Source: Streptomyces puniciscabiei (GTDB lineage Bacteria; Actinomycetota; Actinomycetes; Streptomycetales; Streptomycetaceae). From it: 64,000 nt of DNA. A model generated the notes under the pieces. The model was not told the origin of the DNA. It ran no database searches and saw only the letters and a program-made list of their open reading frames with translations. Position 1 is the first letter of the stretch. The number at the start of each line of letters is the position of its first letter. Shown here piece after piece: positions 9,098-17,956 of this stretch. The position numbers and the translations under genes are program-made. Location: contig NZ_VFNX01000002.1 in assembly GCF_006715785.1 (NCBI RefSeq), positions 62,001-126,000 on the forward strand, in the 5' to 3' direction.

Positions 9098-9412
9098 CGC
9101 CGAAGGACTGGCGTGAGTCCGTTCTGGTCGAGCATCACCATCCCGGAACGTCCAAGGGCGATCCCGACGCGGCTCCGAAGGACAGCGGCGTCCGCCGACG
9201 TACGAGGCGCTTCGGACCGCGGACAGTCTCTGGGTCGAGTACGCGGACGGGGAATGCGGACACTACGACACGCAGGCCGATCCCGCTGAGCTCAAGAATC
9301 TCGCAGGCACTCTGAGCGACGGGGAGAGAAAGCCCTGCACGAGACCTTGACCGCGCTCGCCCGTTGTTCGGGCTCCGAGTCCTGCCGGGACGCGTCGCGG
9401 CTGCACCAGTAG
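9098..9412 (+). pseudogene. Sulfatase-family C-terminal remnant
   Basis: Three frames joined read WRESVLVEHHHPGTS, then PPTYEALRTADSLWVEYADG and HYDTQADPAELKNLAGT, then ALHETLTALARCSGSESC ending at TAG 9410. This matches the C-terminal end of actinobacterial arylsulfatase-type enzymes (a tyrosine strand, a YD-x-DP-x-EL-x-N motif and a final Cys pair). At least two frameshifts and loss of the catalytic N-terminal domain make it dead. Confidence 0.6.
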
Positions 9413-9895
9413 CCGTCATCGGGCTGCGCTCGGCGGCATCCGGCTGCAGATTCACGAGGACCCCGCTTCCAGCGCCCTGAGGGGTTGCGGGGGCTTCCGC
9501 ACTTCATGCGAACCGCCCCCCGGCACGATTTGAGCCTGCGCACACGGCTCCGGAGGCGTCGGTCCCATCAGCCATGGGCGCTGGCGGGCGGCGCATCCTG
9601 TGGAAGTCTTCCTATGTTGGCCGCCCATAGGCAGGACTCAACCTGCGGCGTCATAGCCGGAGTCCCCGCTCCGGGTGGCAGATGACGCATCGCTGCGGTG
9701 GCTGGTCGGACCAAGTACCTCGTCGGCGCTGCGCGGTTCTGTGCGCAGTTGCTGGTCAAACTTGTGGCGCAGATAGGGCTTGCGTCCAGGCCCTGCTCGT
9801 AGGGCACTGCTACAGCCCCTCCGCTACAAGCGGTAACAGATCACCGGATCGCATGGAAGCGCGGAGGGACCAGGTCGCGATGCCGCTCGTCGGCA
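9413..9895. other. Gene-free stretch
   Basis: About 480 bp between the sulfatase remnant and a convergent TetR gene. No frame shows a conserved motif or ribosome site. Confidence 0.5.
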
Positions 9896-10492
9896 TCAGG
9901 ACGCGTGAGGTCCCTGCAGCCCCTGGAGAAGGAGAGCGATCAAGCGTCGGGGGTCGTAGCGGGGGTCGTTGTCGCGCCCGATGCAGAGGTTGCCGATGCC
10001 GCGCATCAACTCATACGCCTGCGTACCGGGCCTGATGTCACCGGCCTCGACCGCAGCGTCGAGCAGTTGGGCGCAGACGGGCAGCAGACGGTCGAGGAAG
10101 TAGGCGTGCAGCGCGGCGAAACGGTCGTGGTCGGACTGCAGGGCGTCGGCGAGACCGTGCTTGGTGACCAGGAAGTCGACGAAAAGGTCAATCCACTGGC
10201 GCAGTGCGTCGAGCGGGGATTCGGCACTGGCCAGCAGGTTCGGGCCGGCCTCGGCGCATGCCTCGATCTGGTGGCGGTAGACGGCCGTGACGAGATCCGC
10301 CCGGGTCGGGAAGTGGCGATAGATCGTGGCCATCCCGACGCCCGCTTGGGCCGCGATCTGGCGGATCGGCGCGTCGACGCCGGAGGTGACGAACACCTCG
10401 GCGGCAGCCGTGAGCACCGTCTGCCGGTTGCGCTGTGCGTCGGCCCGCTTGCCTCGTGACGCCGACTGCCCTGCGGGGGTGTCGGTGGCCAT
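9896..10492 (-). CDS. TetR-family transcriptional regulator
   Basis: 198 residues from ATG 10492, with GGAG before it. HTH: LTAAAEVFVTSGVDAPIRQI then AGVGMATIYRHFPTRADLV. The C-terminal domain (RQWIDLFVDFLVTKHGLADA) resembles the common TetR class with a C-terminal dimer helix pair. It is divergent from the alpha/beta hydrolase gene at 10661. The 168 bp between them carry two copies of GGAGCG-dyads, one inside the hydrolase promoter, which is the arrangement of a repressor of that hydrolase. Confidence 0.9.
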   Translation of the reverse strand: MATDTPAGQSASRGKRADAQRNRQTVLTAAAEVFVTSGVDAPIRQIAAQAGVGMATIYRHFPTRADLVTAVYRHQIEACAEAGPNLLASAESPLDALRQWIDLFVDFLVTKHGLADALQSDHDRFAALHAYFLDRLLPVCAQLLDAAVEAGDIRPGTQAYELMRGIGNLCIGRDNDPRYDPRRLIALLLQGLQGPHAS

Positions 10493-10513
10493 CGCGCACT
10501 CCTTCCACACCGA

Positions 10514-10543
10514 TTGACAAAACGGAGCGCCGCTCCGGATAAT
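10514..10543 (+). promoter_or_regulatory. Promoter with operator inside its spacer
   Basis: TTGACA at 10514-10519 and GATAAT at 10538-10543 are separated by 18 bp and fit a housekeeping-type promoter for the hydrolase at 10661. The spacer contains the dyad CGGAGCG-C-CGCTCCG (10523-10537). Confidence 0.65.
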
Positions 10544-10560
10544 AAGTGGAGCGATGCTCC
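10523..10560. promoter_or_regulatory. Paired GGAGC-N3-GCTCC operators
   Basis: CGGAGCGCCGCTCCG at 10523-10537 and GGAGCGATGCTCC at 10548-10560 are two dyads with centres 24 bp apart. The first fills the promoter spacer and the second lies at the expected transcription start. They are the probable binding sites of the adjacent TetR protein. Confidence 0.65.
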
Positions 10561-10660
10561 GCTTCAGGTTAGTCGAAGCAGGATGCTCCTGCCCACCTTG
10601 GCCGTCGTCGGTCGCAGGAGACCGGCGGACGGCAGGTGCCACCGAAAGGGAACCCACCTC

Positions 10661-11623
10661 GTGAGCACATCCACTGTCACCAGCGCCGACACCTTCGGCA
10701 CACCGGTCCCGGTCTTGTCCTTCAGCCCCGTAGTCCTCTCCGTACCCGGACGTCCCGTGGACCTCCAGATACGCGTGTCCGCACCCGCGAGCGGAACCGG
10801 TCTTGCCGTCATCCTCCTCTCTCACGGCCACGGCCCCTCGAACAACCTCTCCTCACTCAACGGCTACGCGCCGCTCGTCAACTTCTGGGCCGCCCACGGA
10901 TTCGTGGTCATCCAGCCAACCCACCTCTCCTCCAGGACGCTGAGTCACCTGGTCGCCGACGCCCCCGGGGCGCCCTTCTTCTGGCGCTCGCGCTCCGAGG
11001 ACATGTCGCACATCCTCGATCGACTCGACATGATCGAGAAGGCCGTGCCGGGGCTCTCCGGGCGGATCGACCACACCAAGGTCGCCGTTGCCGGGCACTC
11101 GTTCGGCGGCTTCACCTCCAGCCTCCTGCTCGGTGCCCGGGTCACCGACCCCGACGAGGGGGCAGAGGTGAGCCTTCTCGAACCGCGGATCAAGGCGGGC
11201 GTGCTGCTCGCCGCGCCCGGCAGGGGTGACGTCCTCAACGGACCGATGGCTGACGCGCTGCCGGTCCTGCGGACCATCGACTTCTCCACCATGACCACAC
11301 CCACGCTGGTCGTTGCCGGCGACGAGGACGACTCCCGGCACTTCACGGACATGGGGCCGGACTGGCACGCCGACCCCTACACCCTCGCCCCCGGGCCCAA
11401 GACCCTGCTCACCCTGTTCGGCGCGGAGCACGGGCTCGGCGGGATCGCCGGATACGACGCCGCCGAGACCACCGACGAGGACCCCGAACGAGTCGCCGCC
11501 CTCGCCCGGCTCACCGCGGCCTACCTCCACACCCAGCTTCGCCCCAGTGCCCCCACGTGGCAGGCCGAGTGCGAGGCACTGACGACCGACCCCGATCCGA
11601 CAGGACGAGTCGAATCCAAGTAA
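10661..11623 (+). CDS. Alpha/beta hydrolase, chlorophyllase/PETase-like fold
   Basis: 320 residues from GTG 10661. Ser147 in the elbow GHSFGG is the nucleophile, LSHGHGPSNN is the oxyanion-hole HG region, VVAGDEDDS carries the acid and FGAEHGLGG the histidine. The layout matches dienelactone hydrolase/chlorophyllase-like lipases. No signal peptide is seen, so it should be cytoplasmic. It is divergent from a TetR gene and behind an operator-embedded promoter, so expression is probably induced by a ligand of that regulator; the natural ester substrate is unknown. Confidence 0.85.
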   Translation: MSTSTVTSADTFGTPVPVLSFSPVVLSVPGRPVDLQIRVSAPASGTGLAVILLSHGHGPSNNLSSLNGYAPLVNFWAAHGFVVIQPTHLSSRTLSHLVADAPGAPFFWRSRSEDMSHILDRLDMIEKAVPGLSGRIDHTKVAVAGHSFGGFTSSLLLGARVTDPDEGAEVSLLEPRIKAGVLLAAPGRGDVLNGPMADALPVLRTIDFSTMTTPTLVVAGDEDDSRHFTDMGPDWHADPYTLAPGPKTLLTLFGAEHGLGGIAGYDAAETTDEDPERVAALARLTAAYLHTQLRPSAPTWQAECEALTTDPDPTGRVESK

Positions 11624-11956
11624 GCCCCCGCCCCGCAGTCACGTCCCTCCTGGGACGGTCCGCGCGATCGTGCGCATGGAGCCAGTCAGCAGGCTGGTAT
11701 TCAACAACGATGTCCAGGCAGCAATCCGCCACGGTGTGAGTGCCTCGGCACCAGGACCCTCAGTCGTCATCGGCTGCCGCGACGCTGCCCAGACTCCTGC
11801 ACTGTTCGAATTGCAGCCGACCGCTGACGCTGCTCAGACCGGTGAACAACTGCTGCTGGTACTCGTGGACAGAGCCACTCGGTCCACAGGTCGGCGGGCG
11901 GACCCTGCTGGGACGTCGCCGTGATCGGCACGGCGCCCGTACGTCAGGAGCTGTCC
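11624..11956. other. Gene-free stretch
   Basis: No convincing coding signal on either strand. A small frame at 11670-11924 has no motif or ribosome site. Confidence 0.4.
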
Positions 11957-12400
11957 ATGTCGCCCATCGTTCCCTCGCTGCCCCCGCACCTGGTCCAGCT
12001 CGGCTTCGACTACATCCTGGCAGTGGAGAGTGGAGACGACGTCCAGGCCACGCGGCTCGATACCGAGGTGGAGCAGATGCCGGGTTGCTGCCGGGCATCG
12101 CGGAACTGATCGTCTTCCCGGTGACCGCGTTGTCCGACGACACCGACCCCTGCGCCAACTCCTTCGTCCTGGACGAGGTCGACGTCATCTACCGGATGGC
12201 GATCCGCGCGTCGGCCACGCACGCCCCCGCGGCTGCCGCGCCAGGGGTCGCCCGCACCATCGCCCACTTCGTCGGCCAGCTCCTCGCCGACACACCAAAG
12301 GACGTCGCCAAAGCCTTGCAGGCACTGCGCGCGATGAGCAGGTGGAACGGGCCCGCGGGATGGTGGACACCGTGGTGGCGCTGCGCCGGCGACCGCACCA
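11957..12400 (+). pseudogene. Hypothetical gene with two frameshifts
   Basis: AGGAG precedes ATG 11957, and the frame starts MSPIVPSLPPHLVQLGFDYI. Near 12083 it shifts to LLPGIAELIVFPVTALSDDT and VARTIAHFVGQLLADTPKDV, and near 12335 to RDEQVERARGMVDTVVALRR. Together these give a natural-looking, mostly helical protein of about 145 residues. I do not recognise the family. The 3' end runs into repeat sequence shared with 18.3 kb. Confidence 0.45.
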
Positions 12401-12415
12401 CCGTGCGAGTGGATG

Positions 12416-12558
12416 CGCACTGGTGCAGTGGTGCGCACCCGCGGCATCGGGTCCGGCTCAGTGGCCAGCCTCCCGGCCGCGGTGCGGTCCGGGCTCGTGC
12501 GGGCGATGCGCCCGCTGGTCGCCCTGGCGCACCGGGTGTACTGGGTCGGCATCGGCCT
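12416..12558. repeat. Copy 1 of a flanking repeat shared with 18.3 kb
   Basis: GAGTGGATGCGC, then GGCATCGGGT, then CAGTGGCC-GCCTCCCGGCC-GGTGCGGTCCGGGCTC occur here and again near 18330-18412 with few differences. The repeat lies just downstream of the 3' ends of the two paralogous minus-strand genes, so the duplicated unit included gene and flank. Confidence 0.6.
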
Positions 12559-12559
12559 G

Positions 12560-13059
12560 TTAGGCGTAGCGGTCCGCGCGGGCGCGGAAGGCGTCGGCCG
12601 CCTTGGTGAACGCGTCCTGGAGGTGCCGCAGCCGTTCGGCTGTGAGATCGAGGGCTTCCACGTCCGTGCGGGATTCCCTCAAGGCCCGTAGCGCCGTCAG
12701 GTCGATCGCCTCCCGGCGCCCGGCCTCCCGCTCCTGGTCGCCGTGCTCCGGGTCGGCGGCCGGGGGCGCGAGCAGCCGCTCGGGCATCGCCGCCTGATGG
12801 TGCGCGACGACGTCGTACGCCCGGCCCCCCGCGGCGGTGACGGTGGTGCGCAGCTTCTCGCGGAGCACCGTGCCGGCAAACACGGCCCGCTCGTACTGCA
12901 GCGGGACGCGGGGTATCTCCCACTCCCCCGGCTCCAGGTCCGAGGGCCGGGGCGCGGCCGGTGTGCCCGACTCGGCCGGGGGCTGCCGATCCGGCTCCGG
13001 GACGGTGTTCGGCGGGCGGCGGCCGGGTTGGAGGTCGGCCAGTGACCAGCGGGCGGTGT
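12560..13059 (-). pseudogene. Unknown paralogue A, interrupted by an IS element
   Basis: The C-terminal about 165 residues of an unrecognised protein. Shared with paralogue B (18362-18958) are PLQYERAV, REKLR-TV, GRAYDV, a second block reading EA-DLTALRALRES, TDVEALDLTAERLRHL and a DRYA end. The likely N-terminal part is cut off at 13059-13061, where an IS5-type element sits. On the far side (13945 leftward on the minus strand) the sequence HSDPSDGPY would join to TARWSLADL here, and GTA is present on both sides of the element. The helical, charged C-terminus could be a dimer or coiled-coil segment. Function unknown. Confidence 0.5.
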
Positions 13060-13084
13060 AAGGCCTGTCCGGCGGATCATGTGA

Positions 13085-13237
13085 CTTCTCGCGTTCTACA
13101 AGCGCAGAAACGAAGTCGAGCGGACGATCAACGCCGTCAAGAACTTCCGGGCCGTGGCCGCGAGGTTCGACAAGCGTGCCTATGTCTTCCAGGGCACCGT
13201 GACCGTCGCAGCGATCCGGCTCTGGCTCCGGGGGTAG
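13085..13237 (+). pseudogene. IS5-family transposase C-terminal remnant
   Basis: Reads FYKRRNEVERTINAVKNF, then RAVAARFDKRAYVFQGTV and IRLWLRG before TAG 13235. This is the end of IS5-family transposases, with the catalytic glutamate in NEVER. It directly follows the left terminal repeat, so about 700 bp of transposase gene has been deleted. Confidence 0.8.
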
Positions 13238-13357
13238 ATCCATTATCCCGGTGCGGCGAGGCGCCTGTCACCGTTCTCCGGAATGATCTTTACATCCGTT
13301 TTGCACCTCTAGGCTTGCGGGCGGACACAAAGCACGGTTCTGACCTTGGAGTTGACA

Positions 13358-13864
13358 GTGGCGCACGACGTTGCCGCGCTGACGGTGGAGCTCACGGACA
13401 TGGCTGCGGCCGATCACCAGTCCGCATTCCGCGCGAACAGCGATGACCCCGACGAACAGCTGGTGTGGCGCCGGCTGACCGCACGGCACGGTGACCGACT
13501 CAGCGAGATCATGGAGGAATACGGCTGGCCAACGGCGGAACTAGTCGGCGAGGAGGCCGCACGCGCGGCATGGCTGATCGCCCAGCACGCCGACCGGCAA
13601 CTCGACGTCCAGCGTCGTGCCCTCCAGTTGATGCAGCAGGCGGTGTCGGCAGGCTCGGCCAGCCCACGCGAGCTGGCCTTTCTGCACGACCGCACGCGGG
13701 TCAATGAGGGCCGCAAGCAGGTCTACGGCACTCAGATCGCCGGCGTGAAGGACGGGTCACCGGTTCCGTGGCCCTGTGAAGAGCCCGAGCGAATGGACGA
13801 ACTCCGTGCGGAAGTCGGCATCGAGCCCTTCGACGAGTACGTCGCCAAGTTCTCCATGGCATGA
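13358..13864 (+). CDS. DUF6624-family protein inside an IS-ended unit
   Basis: 168 residues from GTG 13358, preceded by GGAG at the right spacing; a TTG 12 bases upstream is possible. The pattern HGWP-like EEYGWPTAELVGEEAARAAW, then IAQHADRQLDVQRRALQLMQ and LHDRTRVNEGRKQVYGTQI fits the DUF6624 family as I remember it. These are cytosolic proteins of unknown role. The gene lies between a transposase remnant and the right terminal repeat of the same element, so it may travel with it. Confidence 0.7.
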   Translation: MAHDVAALTVELTDMAAADHQSAFRANSDDPDEQLVWRRLTARHGDRLSEIMEEYGWPTAELVGEEAARAAWLIAQHADRQLDVQRRALQLMQQAVSAGSASPRELAFLHDRTRVNEGRKQVYGTQIAGVKDGSPVPWPCEEPERMDELRAEVGIEPFDEYVAKFSMA

Positions 13865-13963
13865 CGCCCGCTTCCCTGTCGCCTCCGGTGGATCACTGCC
13901 CGGGCTCACCTGCCGCGGGCAATGATCCGCCGGACAGGCCCTAGGTAGGGACCGTCCGACGGG

Positions 13964-14120
13964 TCACTGTGCTGCCAGGTCCATGTCCCGCAAGCTGTGC
14001 GCGTAGGTGAACCGAGATCCGCGCGGCATGCGCGGCGAGGTGGTGCGCGCCAGCGCGATGCTGTACAGCCCGAATCGCTCGGTCTCCCGCGGGTTCGGCC
14101 AGCTGCAGACAAGTGGTCAC
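13964..14120 (-). pseudogene. Coding-like fragment next to paralogue A
   Basis: On the minus strand a frame reads WPNPRETERFGLYSIALART, then SPRMPRGSRFTYAHSLRDMD and stops at 13964. The composition looks like real protein. A shift of one base would join it through HSDPSDGPY to paralogue A across the IS element. Family not recognised. Confidence 0.3.
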
Positions 14121-14243
14121 CGAGGAGGCCCGGTGTCGGCCCCCGTGGGTGTCGCAGGCGGCGGGACTTGAGTCCGGGGCCGCATCCCCGGTGCATCGAC
14201 ATCATCTTTGGACTTGTAGAGATAACCAGGCACTGTGCGATGC

Positions 14244-14597
14244 ATGGAACCTGACATCGCAGGTAAGCCCCCCGCGGTCAAGGCGGAGAGCCAGCTCCGC
14301 AAGGGGGTGCTGGAGTACTGCGTGCTGGCTCTCCTGCGGGACGGCCCGCGCTAGGGCGTGGAGCTGCTCGAAGCTCTCGGTGCGGTGAGCGTCATGGTCA
14401 CCAGCCAGGGAACGATCTACCCCTTGCTGTCCAGGTTGTGCCGGGAGGGAGTGGTGGAGACCCGCTGGCAGGAGTCCCCCAGTGGCCCGCCCCGGCGCTA
14501 CTACGAGCTGACGGCATCGGGGCATGCGGCGCTGAAGGCGTTCACTGCCATCTGGCCGCACTTCCGTGACGCGGTCGACCACTTCATCACCGACTGA
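14244..14597 (+). pseudogene. PadR-family regulator with an in-frame amber codon
   Basis: From ATG 14244 the frame reads LRKGVLEYCVLALLRDGPR, stop TAG at 14352-14354, then GVELLEALG and GTIYPLLSRLCREGVVETRW and RRYYELTASGHAAL to TGA 14595. This is a full PadR winged-helix regulator of 117 residues. The family has Tyr at the stop (PRYGYELxE), so one base change (TAC/TAT to TAG) explains it. The frame is otherwise perfect. It precedes a HAAS-domain gene, the normal partner of PadR. Confidence 0.8.
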
Positions 14598-14609
14598 CTG
14601 GAGTCCACC

Positions 14610-14868
14610 GTGACGATCACCGAGCACCCGCTGGTGCGCAGCTACCTGTCCGCCGTGACGCGGGAGACGGCCGGGCTCAGCCCGGAGCGCCGAAACGAGT
14701 TGCTGGCCGACCTGGAGGAGCACATCGCCGTGGCGCTGGCGGCAAAGCCCGCCACCGGCGATGACCAGGTCCGCACCGTCCTCGCACGCCTCGGCGCCCC
14801 ACGCACGATCGCGGCGACCGCACTCGGCGAGGAGCTCCCCGCTCCGAGGACGAGCCAGAGCCGTACCT
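14610..14868 (+). pseudogene. HAAS-domain protein truncated by an IS
   Basis: Starts at GTG 14610, 12 bp after the PadR stop. It reads LVRSYLSAVTRETAGLSPER, ELLADLEEHIAVALA and LARLGAPRTIAATALGEE, the HAAS signalling domain that commonly partners PadR regulators and normally precedes membrane segments. After about residue 85 the frame runs into an IS5-family remnant on the other strand and ends without membrane helices. The cassette is therefore doubly broken. Confidence 0.75.
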
Positions 14869-14869
14869 T

Positions 14870-15416
14870 GCAGGACGGGGCACGCGAATGCGTTCCAGGA
14901 CCGCGATCATCTGCGGGGCGTCGCCCCATTGTCCGGGCGTGATCAGCACGGCCAGGGGCCGCAGTCCGCCCCACCGGCCAAGTGGATCTTCGTCGTAAGC
15001 CCGCCGCGTGAACGGCCGACAACCTCATCCGGACCTTGCTGAACGGACCGGCCAGGCTTGCCGACCCTTCGAGGCGCCTGCTTGCGTGCGCCGGCGGCGT
15101 GCTGGTGCGCACGACACACGGTCGAGTCCACGCCCACCATGGACCAGTCGATGCGGCCTGCCGCGTCGGCATCGGCCTGGACTGCCCGGAAGATCCTTTC
15201 CCTCCCGAACTTTCTTGGAAGGTCACGCCACGGGATGCCGGTCCGTATGCGGAACAGGATCCCATCAATGACTTGCCGGTGCTCCTTCCACCGCCCGCCC
15301 CGACCGACGTTCTTCGGCAAGTGCGGCTCCAGCCGAGCCCATTCACAATCGGTGAGATTCCCCCGCCCCACACTGCCGTGAACGGGACCAGACGCGGGCA
15401 CCCGGACGCAGTTCAC
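14870..15416 (-). mobile_element. IS5-family transposase remnant
   Basis: Minus-strand frames read RGNLTDCEWARLEPHLPKN, KEHRQVIDGILFRIRTGIPW, then an in-frame join FGRERIFRAVQADADAAGRI, VGVDSTVCRAHQHAAGARK, GGLTTKIHLAGGADCGPWPC and, after a stop or shift, ITPGQWGDAPQMIAVLERIR. About 20-25 residues are missing at the FG-RERIF join, and the C-terminal third is absent. It truncates the HAAS gene. Confidence 0.75.
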
Positions 15417-15458
15417 CGGTCGCTCCTTCCAGTCGGCTGATGTTGCGGAAGCCGCAGG

Positions 15459-17894
15459 TCAGGCAGACGGAAGAGGCTGCTCCGTCCAGACCGTCTTGCC
15501 GTCATGGCTGTAGCGGGTGCCCCAGCGTTCTGTGAGCTGCGCGACCAGGAAGAGCCCGCGTCCGCCCTCGTCCGTGCTGAGGGCCCGTCGGAGGTGGGGG
15601 GACGTGTGACTGGTGTCGGACACCTCGCAGATCAGACAGTCCGTGCGGATGAGGCGCAAGGTGACGGGGCCTGCTGCGTACCGGTAGGTGTTGGTGACGA
15701 GTTCGCTGGCGACCAGCTCGGTGGTGAAGGACAGATCGTCCAGGCCCCATTCGGTCAGCTTCGCCGTGGTCAGCTCTCTGGCACGGGCGGGAGCGGTTGC
15801 TTCCAGGGGCAGCCGCCACGAGGCGACGTTCTGTGGCCGTAGTACCCGGGTACGTGCGATGAGCAGCGCGATGTCGTCAGTGGGGAGGCGGTCCTTGGGG
15901 AGCAGCGCATCGACCACGGCGTGGCAGGTCTGGTCCACGGTTTCTGTGGCGCTGGTGAGACATGCGCGCAGGTTCTCCAGCGCTGTGTCCACGTCGCCGT
16001 TCCCCGCCTCCAGCAGCCCGTTGCTGTAGAGCGCCAGCACGCTGCCCTCAGGGAGGTCGACATCGCATGTTTCGAACGGCAGTCCGCCCAGACCCAGCGG
16101 CGGACCGGCGGGCAGTTCGAGCACAGTCACCTCGCCGTCCGGGGTGGACATCACCGGCGCCGGATGTCCGGCGCGCGCCAAGGAGCAGTGCTTGGAGACC
16201 GGATCATAAACCGCGTACAGACAGGTGGCCCCGAGAATCTGATCGATCGCCGACTGATTCCCGTCAGCGTTCGCCTCCATCTCGGTGGCCAGCAGACTCA
16301 CCAGATCATCCAGCCGCGCGACCACCTCGTCCGGCTCCAGGTCGAGGCTCGCCAGGGTACGCACCGCAGCGCGCAGACGGCCCATGGAGGCCGCTGCGTG
16401 AATGCCGTGACCGACCACGTCTCCCACGACGAGCGCGACCCGGGCGCCTGACAGCGGGATCACGTCGAACCAGTCACCGCCGATGCCCGGTTCGCCGCTG
16501 GCTGGCAGGTATCGGCACGCCACCTCCACGGCCGGCAGGTCGCACCCTGCGTTCGGCAGCAGGCTGCGCTGGAGAGTAAGAGCGGCGCTCTGTTGCTGGG
16601 TGAAGCGGCGCGCGTTGTCGATGCAGACGGCCGCACGCGAGGAGAACTCGTCGGCCACTGCAGCATCGTCAGCTTCAAAAGGCTCAGAATTGCGCGACCG
16701 CCACAGGCTCACCACGCCCAGGACCCGGCCTCGTGCGACGAGGGGTACCGCGATCAGCGAATGAACTCCGAGGCCCATGGCGATCTCGACGCGCCGGCGG
16801 TCCATTGCGTACCACTCGGGACGGAGGGCCAAGTGCCTCTCGAGAATCGGACGGCGCTCGGCCAGGCACCGCGCCTGCGGAGATTCCGGAAGAAGCGGAA
16901 CCACATCTCCCTCCTGGAACGGCACACGGCGTTCCGGTGGTCTGAGGGCAGCCCGGATCAGCGAGCCTGCCGTACCGGGCACGGGTTCGTCACCCGTGGT
17001 TACGGGTTTGAGGAGGTCGACCGAGCAGTAGTCGGCCAGGCCGTGGACGGCCACGGCGGCCAGTTCCCTGGCGGTCTGTGTCACGTCCAGCGTGGTTCCG
17101 ATGCGGGCGCTCGCCTCGTTCAGCAGGGCGAGCCTGCGTTGTGCCCGGTGGCGTTCGGTCACGTCCTCGATCGTCTCGGCCACGCCAAGAACCTGGCCCG
17201 ACGGGTCTTCCATCCGGAACGCCGAGACGGACACGATCCGTTCCCGACCCGGATCGTGGCGTGCCCGAGCCGACTGTTCTGTGAAGATCAACGGCTCACC
17301 GGTCTCCAGGACGTGCCGGACCCGTTCGTCCGCCGGACCCGCGTCCTCGTCGACCAGGAATTCTCGGGGACGGTGGCCCACCGGCGCCTCGGCCGGAACC
17401 CCGCTTGCCTTTTCGACCGCACGGTTGACCCGGATCACCTTCCTGTCCGGGCCGTAAGTGACCAGACCAATCGGGGACCGGCGGTACAAGCCGTCCAGCA
17501 GCGCACGGTCCCGCTGCCAGGCAATCACCTCCGCGGCAGGGGCACCGACCAGAAGCCACTCCTGACCGCCCCCCTCCCGGGTGACCGCACGGGCCCGGAA
17601 ACCCATCTCCACACGGTGCCCGTCCCGGTGCCGGACGGGCAGGACACCGAACCATCCCCCCGCCTTCACGGCCTCTACGACGACGGACCGCGCGACAGGC
17701 AAGTCCCGCGCATCGACCAGGAGGGTCCGCCACGCCCTCCCGATCACCTCCTTGGCCGTATAACCCAGCAATTCCTCCGCACGTGCGCTCCAGCCGACCA
17801 CGGTGCCCTGATCGTCGAGTGCAGCAGAGGCCCCACGCCCCAGGGCGAAGGGATCCTCAGGACTCTCGGTGAAATGCGTCGACGGTGTCCCCAT
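15459..17894 (-). CDS. PAS-PAS-GAF-SpoIIE phosphatase-HATPase regulator
   Basis: 811 residues from ATG 17894; longer in-frame starts would read through low-complexity repeat DNA. Order: PAS (about 10-125, ELLGYTAKEVIGRAWR), second PAS (about 130-250, RSPIGLVTYGPDRKVIRVNR), GAF (about 260-430), PP2C/SpoIIE domain (about 440-660, with GGDWFDVIPL and VVGDVVGHGIHAAASMGRLR metal-site acids) and a C-terminal HATPase_c (about 690-810, ASELVTNTYRYA and GGRGLFLVAQL). Such proteins sense a signal and dephosphorylate STAS antagonists, while the ATPase domain can act as an anti-sigma kinase. No membrane segment is seen. The upstream DNA is rich in short GTGGAG repeats. Confidence 0.9.
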   Translation of the reverse strand: MGTPSTHFTESPEDPFALGRGASAALDDQGTVVGWSARAEELLGYTAKEVIGRAWRTLLVDARDLPVARSVVVEAVKAGGWFGVLPVRHRDGHRVEMGFRARAVTREGGGQEWLLVGAPAAEVIAWQRDRALLDGLYRRSPIGLVTYGPDRKVIRVNRAVEKASGVPAEAPVGHRPREFLVDEDAGPADERVRHVLETGEPLIFTEQSARARHDPGRERIVSVSAFRMEDPSGQVLGVAETIEDVTERHRAQRRLALLNEASARIGTTLDVTQTARELAAVAVHGLADYCSVDLLKPVTTGDEPVPGTAGSLIRAALRPPERRVPFQEGDVVPLLPESPQARCLAERRPILERHLALRPEWYAMDRRRVEIAMGLGVHSLIAVPLVARGRVLGVVSLWRSRNSEPFEADDAAVADEFSSRAAVCIDNARRFTQQQSAALTLQRSLLPNAGCDLPAVEVACRYLPASGEPGIGGDWFDVIPLSGARVALVVGDVVGHGIHAAASMGRLRAAVRTLASLDLEPDEVVARLDDLVSLLATEMEANADGNQSAIDQILGATCLYAVYDPVSKHCSLARAGHPAPVMSTPDGEVTVLELPAGPPLGLGGLPFETCDVDLPEGSVLALYSNGLLEAGNGDVDTALENLRACLTSATETVDQTCHAVVDALLPKDRLPTDDIALLIARTRVLRPQNVASWRLPLEATAPARARELTTAKLTEWGLDDLSFTTELVASELVTNTYRYAAGPVTLRLIRTDCLICEVSDTSHTSPHLRRALSTDEGGRGLFLVAQLTERWGTRYSHDGKTVWTEQPLPSA

Positions 17895-17956
17895 AGCCAC
17901 CACCTTGCCTCCGTGACTCCGATGTTCCTCCCCGCGGTTTCCATCCGCGACTCTTC

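Larger units (their letters stand above)
13062..13940. mobile_element. IS5-type element remnant enclosing a DUF6624 gene
   Basis: The 19-bp end GGCCTGTCCGGCGGATCAT at 13062-13080 is perfectly repeated, inverted, at 13922-13940. Between them lie only the last 50 codons of a transposase (to 13237) and an intact gene at 13358. GTA flanks both sides (13058-13060 and 13945-13947). See the separate finding on passenger genes. Confidence 0.7.
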
